From NCBI RefSeq assembly GCF_036227125.1, contig NZ_CP109435.1:8060001-8124000 (forward strand): DNA of 64,000 bases, in the 5' to 3' direction. This stretch comes from Streptomyces sp. NBC_01485. GTDB taxonomy: Bacteria > Actinomycetota > Actinomycetes > Streptomycetales > Streptomycetaceae. A program made the translations under genes and the position numbers. Of the stretch, positions 42,952 through 52,004 are shown in pieces (positions within the stretch are counted from its first letter, which is position 1; each line of letters begins with the position of its first letter). The notes below the pieces were generated by a model. That model was not told where the DNA came from. It saw only the letters and a program-made list of their open reading frames with translations, and did no database searches.

Positions 42952-45387
42952 TCAGCCCCGTCCCTTCTTGGGGTCGGTCAACCCCGCGCGCCGCAGCGCG
43001 TCCGCCATCGCACTGTTGGCGGGCGGCGGCGCCTGGCGACCGCCCCGGTCACCACCGCGCCCCTGGCTCTGCCCCTGACGCTGCTGACCTTGACGCGGCT
43101 GTCCCTGTCCCTGGCCCTGCTGCTGGCGTTGCTGCGGCGGACGGCCCCCGCCGCGCTCGCCCCCGCCGCGCTGCTGGCGCTCCTGCGGGGCCGCCTCGTC
43201 GTCCAGCCGGAGCGTCAGCGAGATCCGCTTGCGCGGGATGTCGACGTCGAGGACCTTCACCTTGACGATGTCACCGGGCTTGACGACGTCCCGCGGGTCC
43301 TTGACGAACGTCTTCGACAGGGCCGAGACGTGCGCCAGGCCGTCCTGGTGGACACCGACGTCGATGAACGCCCCGAAGGCCGCCACGTTCGTCACGACGC
43401 CCTCCAGGACCATCCCGGAGGACAGGTCGGAGATCTTCTCCACGCCCTCCTTGAAGGTGGCCGTCTTGAACGCGGGCCGCGGGTCGCGGCCGGGCTTCTC
43501 CAGCTCCCTGAGGATGTCGTTGACGGTCGGCAGACCGAACGTCTCGTCCACGAAGTCGGTCGGCCGCAGCGAGCGCAGCACGCCCGTGTTGCCGATCAGC
43601 GAGGCCACCTCCTGGCCGGACGTCTTCACCATGCGCCGGACCACCGGATACGCCTCCGGGTGCACGCTGGAGGAGTCCAGCGGGTCGCTGCCGCCGCGGA
43701 TGCGCAGGAAGCCCGCGCACTGCTCGTACGCCTTCGGACCGAGCCGTGCCACCTTCTTCAGCTCGGAGCGGGAGGTGAAGGGCCCGTTGGCGTCCCGGTG
43801 CGCCACGATGTTCTCGGCGAGGCCGGCGGAGATGCCGGACACGCGCGACAGGAGCGGCGCCGAAGCAGTGTTGACGTCCACGCCCACGCCGTTCACACAG
43901 TCCTCCACCACCGCGTCCAGCGAACGCGACAGCTTCACCTCGGACAGGTCGTGCTGGTACTGGCCGACACCGATCGACTTCGGGTCGATCTTCACCAGCT
44001 CGGCCAGCGGGTCCTGGAGCCGGCGGGCGATCGACACCGCGCCGCGCAGCGACACGTCCATGTCGGGCAGCTCCTGCGAGGCGAACGCGGAGGCCGAGTA
44101 CACGGACGCGCCGGCCTCGGACACCATCACCTTGGTGAGGTTCAACTCCGGGTGCTTGTCGATGAGTTCACCGGCGAGCTTGTCGGTCTCGCGGGACGCC
44201 GTGCCGTTGCCGATGGCGACCAGGTCGACCGCGTGCTCCTTCGCCAGGCGCGCCAGCTTGGCGATCGCCTCGTCCCACTTGTTCGCCGGGACGTGCGGGT
44301 AGATCACGTCGGTCGCCACGACCTTGCCGGTCGCGTCGACGACGGCGACCTTCACACCCGTACGGAAACCGGGGTCCAGGCCCAGCGTCGCGCGGGTGCC
44401 GGCCGGGGCGGCGAGCAGCAGGTCGCGCAGGTTGGCCGCGAACACGTTCACCGCCTCGTCCTCGGCGGCCGTGCGCAGCCGCAGCCGCAGGTCGATGCCG
44501 AGGTGGACGAGGATGCGGGTGCGCCACGCCCAGCGGACCGTGTCCGTCAGCCACTTGTCGCCGGGACGCCCACGGTCGGCGATCCGGAACCGCGCCGCCA
44601 CGATCCCCTCGTACGACGAGGGGCCGGGCTGCTCGGAGGGCTCCTCCGGCTCCAGGACGAGGTCGAGGACGTCCTCCTTCTCGCCGCGCAGCATCGCCAG
44701 GATCCGGTGCGAGGGCAGTGCGGTGAACGGCTCGGTGAAGTCGAAGTAGTCGGCGAACTTCGCGCCCGCCTCCTCCTTGCCGCCGCGCACCTTGGCGGCC
44801 AGCCGCCCGCGCTTCCACATCCGCTCGCGAACCTCGCCGATCAGGTCGGCGTCCTCCGAGAACCGCTCGGTGAGGATCGCCCGCGCGCCGTCCAGCGCGG
44901 CCTGCGGATCGGCGACGCCCTTGTCGGCGTCGACGAACGCGACGGCCGCCGCGAGCGGATCGACCGTCGGGTCGCCGAGCAGTCCCTCGGCGAGCGGTTC
45001 GAGGCCCGCCTCGCGCGCGATCTGCGCCTTGGTGCGCCGCTTGGGCTTGTACGGCAGGTAGATGTCCTCGAGCCGCGCCTTGGTCTCGGCGTCGCGGATC
45101 CGCGCCTCCAGCGCGTCGGTGAGCTTGCCCTGCTCACGCACCGACTCCAGGATCGCCGTCCGCCGCTCCTCCAGCTCCCGCAGGTAGCGCAGCCGCTCCT
45201 CGATCGTGCGCAACTGCGCGTCGTCGAGCATCTCGGTCGCTTCCTTGCGGTAGCGGGCGATGAAAGGCACCGTCGAGCCGCCGTCGAGCAGCTCCACGGC
45301 GGACTTCACCTGCCGCTCCCGTACGCCGAGCTCCTCGGCGATCCTGCCTTCGATGGACCCTACTTCGATGGACCCGGGTGTCGTCAC
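42952..45387 (-). CDS. tex: Tex-family RNA-binding transcription accessory protein
   Basis: 811 aa. The N-terminal Tex domain (RIAEELGVRERQVKSAVELL, VPFIARYRKEATEMLD) is followed by the YqgF-like nuclease fold (TLGLDPGFRTGVKVAVVD), a helix-hairpin-helix (GVDVNTASAPLLSRVSGISA) and an S1 RNA-binding domain (GMVLEGVVTNVAAFGAFIDV, about residue 650). The last 70 residues are a Q/G/R-rich disordered tail that could bind nucleic acids. The GTG at 45387 was chosen from family length; the RBS is weak. Confidence 0.94.
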   Translation of the reverse strand: MTTPGSIEVGSIEGRIAEELGVRERQVKSAVELLDGGSTVPFIARYRKEATEMLDDAQLRTIEERLRYLRELEERRTAILESVREQGKLTDALEARIRDAETKARLEDIYLPYKPKRRTKAQIAREAGLEPLAEGLLGDPTVDPLAAAVAFVDADKGVADPQAALDGARAILTERFSEDADLIGEVRERMWKRGRLAAKVRGGKEEAGAKFADYFDFTEPFTALPSHRILAMLRGEKEDVLDLVLEPEEPSEQPGPSSYEGIVAARFRIADRGRPGDKWLTDTVRWAWRTRILVHLGIDLRLRLRTAAEDEAVNVFAANLRDLLLAAPAGTRATLGLDPGFRTGVKVAVVDATGKVVATDVIYPHVPANKWDEAIAKLARLAKEHAVDLVAIGNGTASRETDKLAGELIDKHPELNLTKVMVSEAGASVYSASAFASQELPDMDVSLRGAVSIARRLQDPLAELVKIDPKSIGVGQYQHDLSEVKLSRSLDAVVEDCVNGVGVDVNTASAPLLSRVSGISAGLAENIVAHRDANGPFTSRSELKKVARLGPKAYEQCAGFLRIRGGSDPLDSSSVHPEAYPVVRRMVKTSGQEVASLIGNTGVLRSLRPTDFVDETFGLPTVNDILRELEKPGRDPRPAFKTATFKEGVEKISDLSSGMVLEGVVTNVAAFGAFIDVGVHQDGLAHVSALSKTFVKDPRDVVKPGDIVKVKVLDVDIPRKRISLTLRLDDEAAPQERQQRGGGERGGGRPPQQRQQQGQGQGQPRQGQQRQGQSQGRGGDRGGRQAPPPANSAMADALRRAGLTDPKKGRG

Positions 45388-45490
45388 GATCCCGTACCGC
45401 CTTCTCCACTGGGGTTGCGCGGCAATTGTGGCAGGTGGCGCCGACACCCGCGGCCCAGGGCGCACTCCCGGCGGGGCTTCCTCCGCCGCG

Positions 45491-46240
45491 TCAGCCCGAC
45501 GTGGTCCAGGTGAAGCGCGGCTCTCTGCGCTCCAGGAACGCGCTGACGCCCGCCGCGGTGTCGCCGCTGCCGCGGGCCTGCGCGTTCCAGTGGGCGTCCC
45601 GGTCCGTGCGCCCGTCCGCGAACTCCTTCGCGGCGGCCTGCGTCAGCTGTGAGCGGGACACCAGGACGCGGGTGAACTCCGCGACCCGCTCCTCGAGTTC
45701 GTCCGCGGGCAGCACCTCGTCGACCAGTCCCGTACGCAGCGCCCGCTCCGCGTCGATCAACTCACCGGAGAACAACAGGTACTTGGCGGTGGCCGGACCC
45801 ACCAGGGACACCAACCGCCGGGTGGACGAGGACGGGTAGACGATCCCGAGCTTCGCCGGCGTCACCCCGAACGACGCGTCCGCCTCGGCGAACCGCAGGT
45901 CGCACGCCGCCGCGAGCTGCGTGCCGCCGCCGACGCAGTGCCCCCGGACCATCGCCAGCGTCGGCTTGGGGAACGCGGCGAGGGCCTCCTCGGCGCCCAC
46001 CGCCAGCGCCTGCGCCTCGTCCGGCCCGCTCTGGAGGGTGGAGATGTCGGCGCCCGCGCAGAAGGTCCCGCCCGCGCCGGTCAGCACCAGCGCCCGCACC
46101 CCGGGATCGGCGGCCAGGGCGTCCAGCAGCGGGGGCAGCGCCGCCCACATCGCGGCCGTCATGGCGTTGCGCTTCGCGGGGTGGTGCAGGACGACGGTGG
46201 CGACGGCGTCGGTGACGCCGTGCAGCAGTTCGGGCTCCAT
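45491..46240 (-). CDS. Enoyl-CoA hydratase/isomerase family protein
   Basis: 249 aa crotonase-fold enzyme. Oxyanion-hole segments are ALVLTGAGGTFCAGADISTL and RGHCVGGGTQLAAACDLRFA. The substrate could be an enoyl-CoA from fatty-acid or amino-acid breakdown; the exact reaction is not readable. The ATG at 46240 matches the usual start. The tail ends RREPRFTWT, as in many actinobacterial members. It lies about 100 nt downstream of nothing co-directional, so it is probably monocistronic. Confidence 0.9.
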   Translation of the reverse strand: MEPELLHGVTDAVATVVLHHPAKRNAMTAAMWAALPPLLDALAADPGVRALVLTGAGGTFCAGADISTLQSGPDEAQALAVGAEEALAAFPKPTLAMVRGHCVGGGTQLAAACDLRFAEADASFGVTPAKLGIVYPSSSTRRLVSLVGPATAKYLLFSGELIDAERALRTGLVDEVLPADELEERVAEFTRVLVSRSQLTQAAAKEFADGRTDRDAHWNAQARGSGDTAAGVSAFLERREPRFTWTTSG

Positions 46241-46480
46241 GTCCCGGATGCTAACCAGCGGGCTCCCCGGCCGGTCGGGGCGGACGACGTGAAAAAGTCG
46301 ACACCGGAGGTAAAGGCATGCCAAAGGGGGCAGAAAACGGTCTTAATGTCGAGCAGGTCATCCGTGAGCGGTCGGAAACGCTCGATAACTGCTGACTTCT
46401 GTTCAGCCTTCCGGCGGGAGCGCCTCGTTGCCAACACTCGACGTGTGGCGACAATCGAGCGCGAGGGCGGCGACCGGACG

Positions 46481-46999
46481 ATGGACGATCACGGGCGCGG
46501 TCCCGACCCACGCCCAGAGGGCGGCCCGGGCGGACGTCCCGCACCCCCTGAAGAAGCCGGGCCGCGACCGCTGCCCTACGAAGGCGTCTGGCGGTTCACC
46601 GCGGCCGCCGTGGACGCCTCCGTCCCGCAGGCGCGGCACGCGGTGCGCGACCTGCTCCACCGCCAGGGGGTGCCCGTCTCGGACGACCTGGCCCAGGGGC
46701 TGCTGCTGATCGTCTCCGAGCTGGTGACCAACGCCGTCCGGCACGCGGCGCTGCTGTCACCGGTGCTCGGGGTGGAGATCGCCGTCGGAGCCGACTGGGT
46801 GCGGGTGTCCGTGGAGGACAACCACCCCTACCGCCCGACCGCCCTGGAGGCCGACCACGGCCGCACCGGCGGCCGGGGACTGCTCCTGGTACGGGAGATC
46901 ACCAGGGAGGCGGGCGGGGTGTGCGACGTCGAGCACACCGCGAGCGGCGGCAAGGTGATCTGGGCCGCCCTGCCGCTCAAACCCGCGCGGGCCCTCTGA
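46481..46999 (+). CDS. Anti-sigma/serine-kinase-like ATP-binding protein
   Basis: 172 aa HATPase_c domain protein of the RsbW/SpoIIAB-like group that is abundant in Streptomyces. The N box is SELVTNAVRHAALL and the glycine motif is GRTGGRGLLLVREI. About 45 residues of Pro/Gly-rich disordered N-terminus precede the domain. Such proteins usually bind or phosphorylate anti-anti-sigma partners; none is adjacent. The ATG at 46481 was chosen. A GTG at 46445 is possible but lacks an RBS. It is convergent with idi, only 3 nt apart. Confidence 0.85.
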   Translation: MDDHGRGPDPRPEGGPGGRPAPPEEAGPRPLPYEGVWRFTAAAVDASVPQARHAVRDLLHRQGVPVSDDLAQGLLLIVSELVTNAVRHAALLSPVLGVEIAVGADWVRVSVEDNHPYRPTALEADHGRTGGRGLLLVREITREAGGVCDVEHTASGGKVIWAALPLKPARAL

Positions 47000-47002
47000 G
47001 GT

Positions 47003-47596
47003 TCACCAGCCGGCCGAGGGACCCGTCAGCTCTCTGACCGCCGGCCGCGCCGCGTCCAGCACGGTCATGAACCAGGAGGAGAACGTGTCCTTCGCATGCC
47101 GCTCCGCCAGTTCGGCGGGCGTCACGAAGGCCGTGTCGCCCACCTCCTCCACGTCCGGCCGCAACGGAGACTGCACCAGCCCGACGAACAGGTGGTTGTA
47201 CTCCTGCTCCACCAGACCCGAGTCCGGGTCCGGGTGGTTGTAGCGGACCGTGCCCGCCTCGGCGAGCAGCGACGGGGAGACGCCCAGCTCCTCGAAGGTG
47301 CGCCGCGCCGCCGCCGCGAACGGCGCCTCACCGGGATAGGGGTGACCGCAGCAGGTGTTGGACCACACACCGGGGGAGTGGTACTTGCCGAGCGCCCGCT
47401 GCTGGAGCAGCAGCCGGCCCCGCTCGTCGAAGAGGAACACGGAGAACGCGCGGTGCAGTTGCCCCGGCGCCTGATGGGCGGCGAGCTTCTCCGCGGTGCC
47501 GATCGTGACGCCGTTCTCGTCGACCAGCTCCAGCAAGATCGCTTCCGCGGTGCCGTTCGACGAGTTGTGTGTCGCGGTGGCAGGTGTGATCGGCAT
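47003..47596 (-). CDS. idi: Isopentenyl-diphosphate delta-isomerase, type I
   Basis: 197 aa Nudix-fold enzyme that interconverts IPP and DMAPP. The catalytic Cys is in SNTCCGHPYPGE (about residue 85) and the Glu in VEQEYNHLFVG. The start region MPITPATATHNSSNGTAEA matches my recollection of the S. coelicolor enzyme, so the ATG at 47596 is preferred; upstream frames are longer only by chance. It supplies DMAPP for farnesyl diphosphate and hence for the hopanoid genes 10 kb away. Confidence 0.95.
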   Translation of the reverse strand: MPITPATATHNSSNGTAEAILLELVDENGVTIGTAEKLAAHQAPGQLHRAFSVFLFDERGRLLLQQRALGKYHSPGVWSNTCCGHPYPGEAPFAAAARRTFEELGVSPSLLAEAGTVRYNHPDPDSGLVEQEYNHLFVGLVQSPLRPDVEEVGDTAFVTPAELAERHAKDTFSSWFMTVLDAARPAVRELTGPSAGW

Positions 47597-47777
47597 ACCC
47601 ATCCTTAGCATCGGTCCTCGCGTCCCCAGTCTGCCGTACGCGTCCGGCGCTCCCGGCACTTCGCGGGAATGCGCGCATGTCCCGCGCGCGGCAAGGGACC
47701 CGGTAGGTGATCTTGCCCGGCGCCGGGGGCGCGGAACCGTCGGGAACGCCTGTGCGGATCATCCGACGCGGGCGCCC

Positions 47778-48719
47778 TCAGTGGCAGAGCCGCGCCTCGT
47801 GCTCCGCGTGCCCGACCGGCTCGAGTTGGAAGGTGCAGTGCTCCACGTCGAAGTGGTCGCCCAGGCAGCCCTGGAGCTCGTGCAGCAGCTTCTCGTGGCC
47901 GATCGCGTTCAGCACCTCCGAGCGCACCACCACGTGCGCCGACAGCACCGGCATCCCGGAGGTGATCGTCCAGGCGTGCAGATCGTGGACCTCCTCCACC
48001 CCGTCCAGGGCGAGGATGTGGGACCGCACGTCCGCCATGTCGACGTCCTTGGGGGCCGACTCCAGCAGGACGTCGAGGGTCTCGCGCAGCAGCTTCACCG
48101 TCCGCGGCACGATCATCAGGCCGATGACGAGCGAGGCGATCGGGTCGGCGGTCTGCCAGCCGGTGGTCAGGATCACCACCGCCGAGACGATGACCGCCAC
48201 CGAGCCCAGCGCGTCCGCCGCCACCTCCAGGAACGCCCCGCGCACGTTCAGGCTCTCCGCCTGGCCGCGCATCAGCAGGGTGAGCGAGATCATGTTCGCG
48301 ACCAGGCCGATCGCGCCGAACCAGATCATCAGCCCGCCCTCGGTGGCGGCCGGCGTGAAGAACCGCTGGACCGCCTCGTACAGGACGTAGCCGCCCACCC
48401 CGAGCAGCAGCAGGCAGTTGGCGAGGGCCGCCAGGATCTCGGCGCGGGCCAGCCCGAAGGTGCGGGTCTCGCTCGGCGGCCGGCTCGCGAAGTGGATGGC
48501 GAGCAGCGCCATGCCCAGGCCCAGCGCGTCCGTCGCCATGTGCGCCGCGTCCGCGATCAGGGCGAGGGAGTCGGCGAGCAGCCCGCCGACGATCTCGACC
48601 ACCATGACGCCGAGCGTGATCGACAGCGCGACGCGCAGCCTGCCGCGGTACGCCGCCGCGGCCGTGCCGGTGGTCGGCGTGTGCGTGTGCGTGTGGCCGT
48701 GGTCGTGCCCAGCCCCCAT
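47778..48719 (-). CDS. Cation diffusion facilitator (CDF) metal exporter
   Basis: 313 aa. The His-rich N-terminus (GHDHGHTHTHTP) is a cytoplasmic metal-binding tail. Six transmembrane helices follow with the metal-site motifs DSLALIADAAHMATDALGLG and EVAADALGSVAVIVSAVVIL (HxxxD/DxxxD pairs), and then a C-terminal cytoplasmic dimerisation domain (HDLHAWTITSGMPVLSAHVV). Likely a Zn/Co/Cd exporter driven by protons. The ATG at 48719 was chosen over 48746, which lacks an RBS. The upstream gap holds a G-rich run at 48791-48806 that could be a metal-sensor site. Confidence 0.9.
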   Translation of the reverse strand: MGAGHDHGHTHTHTPTTGTAAAAYRGRLRVALSITLGVMVVEIVGGLLADSLALIADAAHMATDALGLGMALLAIHFASRPPSETRTFGLARAEILAALANCLLLLGVGGYVLYEAVQRFFTPAATEGGLMIWFGAIGLVANMISLTLLMRGQAESLNVRGAFLEVAADALGSVAVIVSAVVILTTGWQTADPIASLVIGLMIVPRTVKLLRETLDVLLESAPKDVDMADVRSHILALDGVEEVHDLHAWTITSGMPVLSAHVVVRSEVLNAIGHEKLLHELQGCLGDHFDVEHCTFQLEPVGHAEHEARLCH

Positions 48720-48838
48720 GGAAACAGCCCTTCTGTGGTCCGTCATGGGCCGCGGCGGCCCGTCGTGTCCTGCCCGGGCTCACAGTGAACTACGGGTGGG
48801 GGGTATCCGGCAACGCGGCACTGAACACCGTTGTCATG

Positions 48839-48875
48839 TGCCCTGACCTGCGGAAACGAATCGCAGGTCAGGGCA
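48839..48875. terminator. Terminator after galE
   Basis: A 14-bp perfect stem (48839-48852 with 48862-48875) with a 9-nt loop lies just beyond the galE stop at 48890 on the minus strand, separating it from the CDF gene. Confidence 0.8.
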
Positions 48876-48889
48876 GCCTCACCTGCTGC

Positions 48890-49858
48890 TCAGGCGTGGT
48901 GCAGCTGCCAGCCCCGCCAGGCCGACCCGACCATCTCGCGCACGTCACGCCGGGCCGTCCACCTCAGCTCCCGGGCGGCCAGCTCCGCCGAGGCCACCGC
49001 GCGCGGCGCGTCCCCGGGCCTGCGCCCCTCGACGACCGCCGGCCGGGTGTCGCCGGTGACCTCGCCGATGAGCGTGACCAGTTCGCGCACCGAGACGCCC
49101 TCGCCCCGGCCGATGTTCACCGTCAGATCGCCCGCCGCGCCCGGCGCGGCCAGCCGCCGGGCCGCCGCGAGGTGCGCCTCGGCCAGGTCCGCCACGTGGA
49201 TGTAGTCCCGGACGCAGGTGCCGTCCGGCGTCGGATAGTCGTCGCCGAAGATCCGCGGGGCCTCGCCCCGGGTGAGCCGGTCGAAGACCATCGGGACGAT
49301 GTTGAAGACACCGGTGTCGGCCAGCTCCGGAGCCGCCGCTCCGGCCACGTTGAAGTAGCGCAGGCAGGTCGTCGCGATGCCGTGCGCCTGCCCCGCCGCC
49401 CGGACCAGCCACTCCCCGGCGAGCTTGGTCTCCCCGTAGGGGTTCACCGGGGCGCACGGGGTGTCCTCCGTGATGAGGTCCACGTCCGGGTTGCCGTAGA
49501 CGGCCGCGGAGGAGGAGAAGAGGAACCGTCGGATCCCGGCCTCGGCGACCGCGTCGAGGAGGGTGGCCAGACCGCCCACGTTCTCCCGGTAGTAGCGGGT
49601 GGGCCGCGCCACCGACTCGGCGACCTGCTTGTGCGCGGCCAGGTGCACCACGCCGGTCACGGTGTGCTCGGCGAAGACCCGCCGCAGGAGGTCCGCGTCG
49701 AGCGCCGAGCCCTTCACGAGCGGCACGTCCGCCGCCAGGCGCGCGGGGGCACCCGTCGAGAGGTCGTCCAGGACGAGGACGCGCTCGCCGGCCCCGGTCA
49801 TGGCTCGTGCCACATGTGCCCCGATGTATCCGGCTCCGCCGGTGATCAGCCACGTCAT
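48890..49858 (-). CDS. galE: UDP-glucose 4-epimerase-like NAD-dependent epimerase
   Basis: 322 aa short-chain dehydrogenase/epimerase. The NAD motif TGGAGYIGAHVARAM opens the protein; catalytic residues lie in LFSSSAAVYG (Ser) and PYGETKLAG (Tyr-x-x-x-Lys). YIHVADLAEAHL and the C-terminal segments fit GalE. It would supply UDP-galactose or a related sugar nucleotide. The ATG at 49858 follows AGGGTCTACAGCC. It is divergent from the polymer operon at 50202 across a 343-nt gap and may feed its glycosyltransferase (inference). Confidence 0.9.
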   Translation of the reverse strand: MTWLITGGAGYIGAHVARAMTGAGERVLVLDDLSTGAPARLAADVPLVKGSALDADLLRRVFAEHTVTGVVHLAAHKQVAESVARPTRYYRENVGGLATLLDAVAEAGIRRFLFSSSAAVYGNPDVDLITEDTPCAPVNPYGETKLAGEWLVRAAGQAHGIATTCLRYFNVAGAAAPELADTGVFNIVPMVFDRLTRGEAPRIFGDDYPTPDGTCVRDYIHVADLAEAHLAAARRLAAPGAAGDLTVNIGRGEGVSVRELVTLIGEVTGDTRPAVVEGRRPGDAPRAVASAELAARELRWTARRDVREMVGSAWRGWQLHHA

Positions 49859-50201
49859 GGCTGTAGACCCTATGCCGACCGGTACCGGCACCCGGGTGGG
49901 ATGGGCAATGTCCCGGATGTCGGCTCTGCGGGGCACGGTTTGTCGGCCGGGCCGCCGATCACCGATGATGATCTCGGCAAAGGCCGGTTCAAGCCGGTTC
50001 AAAGAGGGTTCAAGCCCTGCTGTCGGACCGCGTCGATCGTGCCTGAACGGGCGGTGAACACGGCCTTCCCGGCATCCGATAGCCTCTGCCGACATGCCGC
50101 CCGCCTGGCGCGGCCACCGGTGACGTCGCCGGTGCGGCCAAGGGGCACCCCATCGTGTACATGACCGGCGTGAACGCGTCGGACCCAGGGAGTGAGTTCG
50201 G
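49859..50201. other. 343-nt divergent intergenic region with phased GGTTCAA repeats
   Basis: No convincing gene is present. The heptamer GGTTCAA occurs three times on the plus strand, at 49986-49992, 49996-50002 and 50007-50013, spaced 10 and 11 nt, i.e. on one face of the helix. It probably contains the promoters of galE (minus) and of the 50.2-57.3 kb operon (plus). A 9-codon ATG frame at 50094 is likely chance. Confidence 0.5.
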
Positions 50202-52004
50202 TTGCCGACCGCCATCCTCACCGGCTCGCCGGTCCCCGGATCGTCGATCGAGGCAGACCTGCGGTCCCTCGGCTTCGACGTACGGACCGCCGCCGACGCC
50301 GGTGACGCCGAGACCCTCCTCGCGGCCGTCCCCGCCGACCAGCGCGTCGCCGTCGTGGACGCCCGCTTCGTGGGCCACGAGCACGCGCTGCGCCTCGGCC
50401 TCACAGACCCCCGCTTCCCGCTCGCCGCGATCCCGGGCGCGGTGACCGCCCAGCCGGCCGGCCGTCAGGCCCTGACCCGCGCGATGGCCCGGGAGAACTC
50501 CGCGAGCGGCGGTACCGTCCTCGCCGTCGGCAGCCTCGCCGACCGCGTCGTGACCGCCCTCGGCGCCGACGACGTCGACGTGCACCGCCCCGAACTCGGC
50601 AGCCTGGTCGCCGAAGTTCCCGCCGACCCGCAGGCCCGCAACGAGGCCCGGCAGGCCGTCGCCGCCGTCGACGACGAGGACGTACGGCTGAAGTCGGCCG
50701 TCAAGGCCCGCGACGGCTTCTTCACCACCTTCTGCATCAGCCCCTACTCCCGTTACCTCGCCCGCTGGTGCGCGCGCCGCGGCCTCACCCCGAACCAGGT
50801 CACCACCGCCTCGCTGCTCACCGCGCTGATCGCGGCGGCCTGCGCGGCCACCGGCACCCGGGCCGGGTTCGTGGCGGCCGGCGTCCTGCTGATCGCGTCC
50901 TTCGTCCTGGACTGCACCGACGGCCAGCTCGCCCGCTACTCCCTGCAGTACTCCACGCTCGGCGCCTGGCTCGACGCCACCTTCGACCGGGCCAAGGAGT
51001 ACGCCTACTACGCGGGCCTAGCGCTGGGCGCGGCCCGCGGCGGCGACGACGTGTGGGCCCTCGCACTCGGCGCGATGGTGCTCCAGACCTGCCGGCACGT
51101 GGTCGACTTCTCGTTCAACGAGGCCAACCACGACGCCACCGCCAACACCAGCCCCACCGCGGCGCTCTCCGACAAGCTCGACAGCGTCGGCTGGACGGTC
51201 TGGGTGCGGCGGATGATAGTCCTGCCCATCGGCGAACGATGGGCCATGATCGCCGTCCTGACGGCCGTCACCACTCCCCGCATCACCTTCTACGCGCTGC
51301 TCATCGGCTGCGCGTTCGCGGCGACGTACACCACGGCCGGGCGGGTGCTGCGCTCGCTCACCCGCAAGGCCCAGCGCACGGACCGCGCGGCGCAGGCGCT
51401 CGCCGACCTCGCGGACAACGGGCCTCTGACCGAGCTGCTCGTGCGCTTCCTGCCGGGCTCGCCCCGTGTCACGGGGCCGCTCAGCGCCGCGGTCGGCGCC
51501 GTCCTGGTGACGCTCGGGGCGTGGGCGTGGGGACCGGGCTGGTGGGTCGTCCTGATGGCGGGCGGCTACGTCCTGCTGTCGGCCGAGGCCGTCGCGCACC
51601 CCCTCAAGGGCGCCCTCGACTGGCTGATCCCCCCTCTCTTCCGCGCCGCCGAGTACGGCACCGTGCTCATCCTCGCGGCCGAAGCCGATGTGAACGGAGC
51701 GCTTCCCGCGGCTTTCGGTCTCGTCGCCGCCGTCGCCTACCATCACTACGACACGGTGTACCGCATCCGCGGCAACGCCGGGGCGCCGCCGGCCTGGCTG
51801 GTGCGCGCGCTCGGGGGGCAGGAAGGGCGGACGCTGCTCGTGGCCCTGCTGGCCGCGCTGCTCACCGCCTCGCACTTCAAGGTCGCGCTCACGGTCCTCG
51901 CCGTGGCCGTCGCCGTGGTGGTGCTCGTCGAGAGCATCCGCTTCTGGGTGGCCGCCCACAAGGGCGGCGCTCCCGCCGTACACGATGAAGGAGAACCCGC
52001 ATGA
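50202..52004 (+). CDS. Multidomain CDP-alcohol phosphatidyltransferase
   Basis: 600 aa. Residues 1-165 are an alpha/beta domain I do not recognise, which begins MPTAILTGSPVPGSSIEADL. Residues about 170-350 are a CDP-alcohol phosphotransferase with a complete motif: D237, D240-G241, A244-R245, G254, D258 and D262. Residues about 360-600 contain further hydrophobic helices (DUF5941-like by recollection) and end with a cytoplasmic tail. It would transfer a phospho-alcohol from or to CMP in the membrane. The TTG at 50202 has GGGAG 8 nt upstream. The stop overlaps the next start as ATGA. First gene of the polymer/glycolipid operon. Confidence 0.85.
   Translation: MPTAILTGSPVPGSSIEADLRSLGFDVRTAADAGDAETLLAAVPADQRVAVVDARFVGHEHALRLGLTDPRFPLAAIPGAVTAQPAGRQALTRAMARENSASGGTVLAVGSLADRVVTALGADDVDVHRPELGSLVAEVPADPQARNEARQAVAAVDDEDVRLKSAVKARDGFFTTFCISPYSRYLARWCARRGLTPNQVTTASLLTALIAAACAATGTRAGFVAAGVLLIASFVLDCTDGQLARYSLQYSTLGAWLDATFDRAKEYAYYAGLALGAARGGDDVWALALGAMVLQTCRHVVDFSFNEANHDATANTSPTAALSDKLDSVGWTVWVRRMIVLPIGERWAMIAVLTAVTTPRITFYALLIGCAFAATYTTAGRVLRSLTRKAQRTDRAAQALADLADNGPLTELLVRFLPGSPRVTGPLSAAVGAVLVTLGAWAWGPGWWVVLMAGGYVLLSAEAVAHPLKGALDWLIPPLFRAAEYGTVLILAAEADVNGALPAAFGLVAAVAYHHYDTVYRIRGNAGAPPAWLVRALGGQEGRTLLVALLAALLTASHFKVALTVLAVAVAVVVLVESIRFWVAAHKGGAPAVHDEGEPA

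Noticed and set aside
43090..45513. 807-codon plus-strand frame opposite tex
   Set aside because: Antisense shadow of tex; composition is Arg/Val/His-biased and no domain is seen.
46159..46437. 92-codon minus-strand frame between the enoyl-CoA hydratase and the anti-sigma-like gene
   Set aside because: It reaches into the hydratase gene out of frame and has no RBS or conserved motif.
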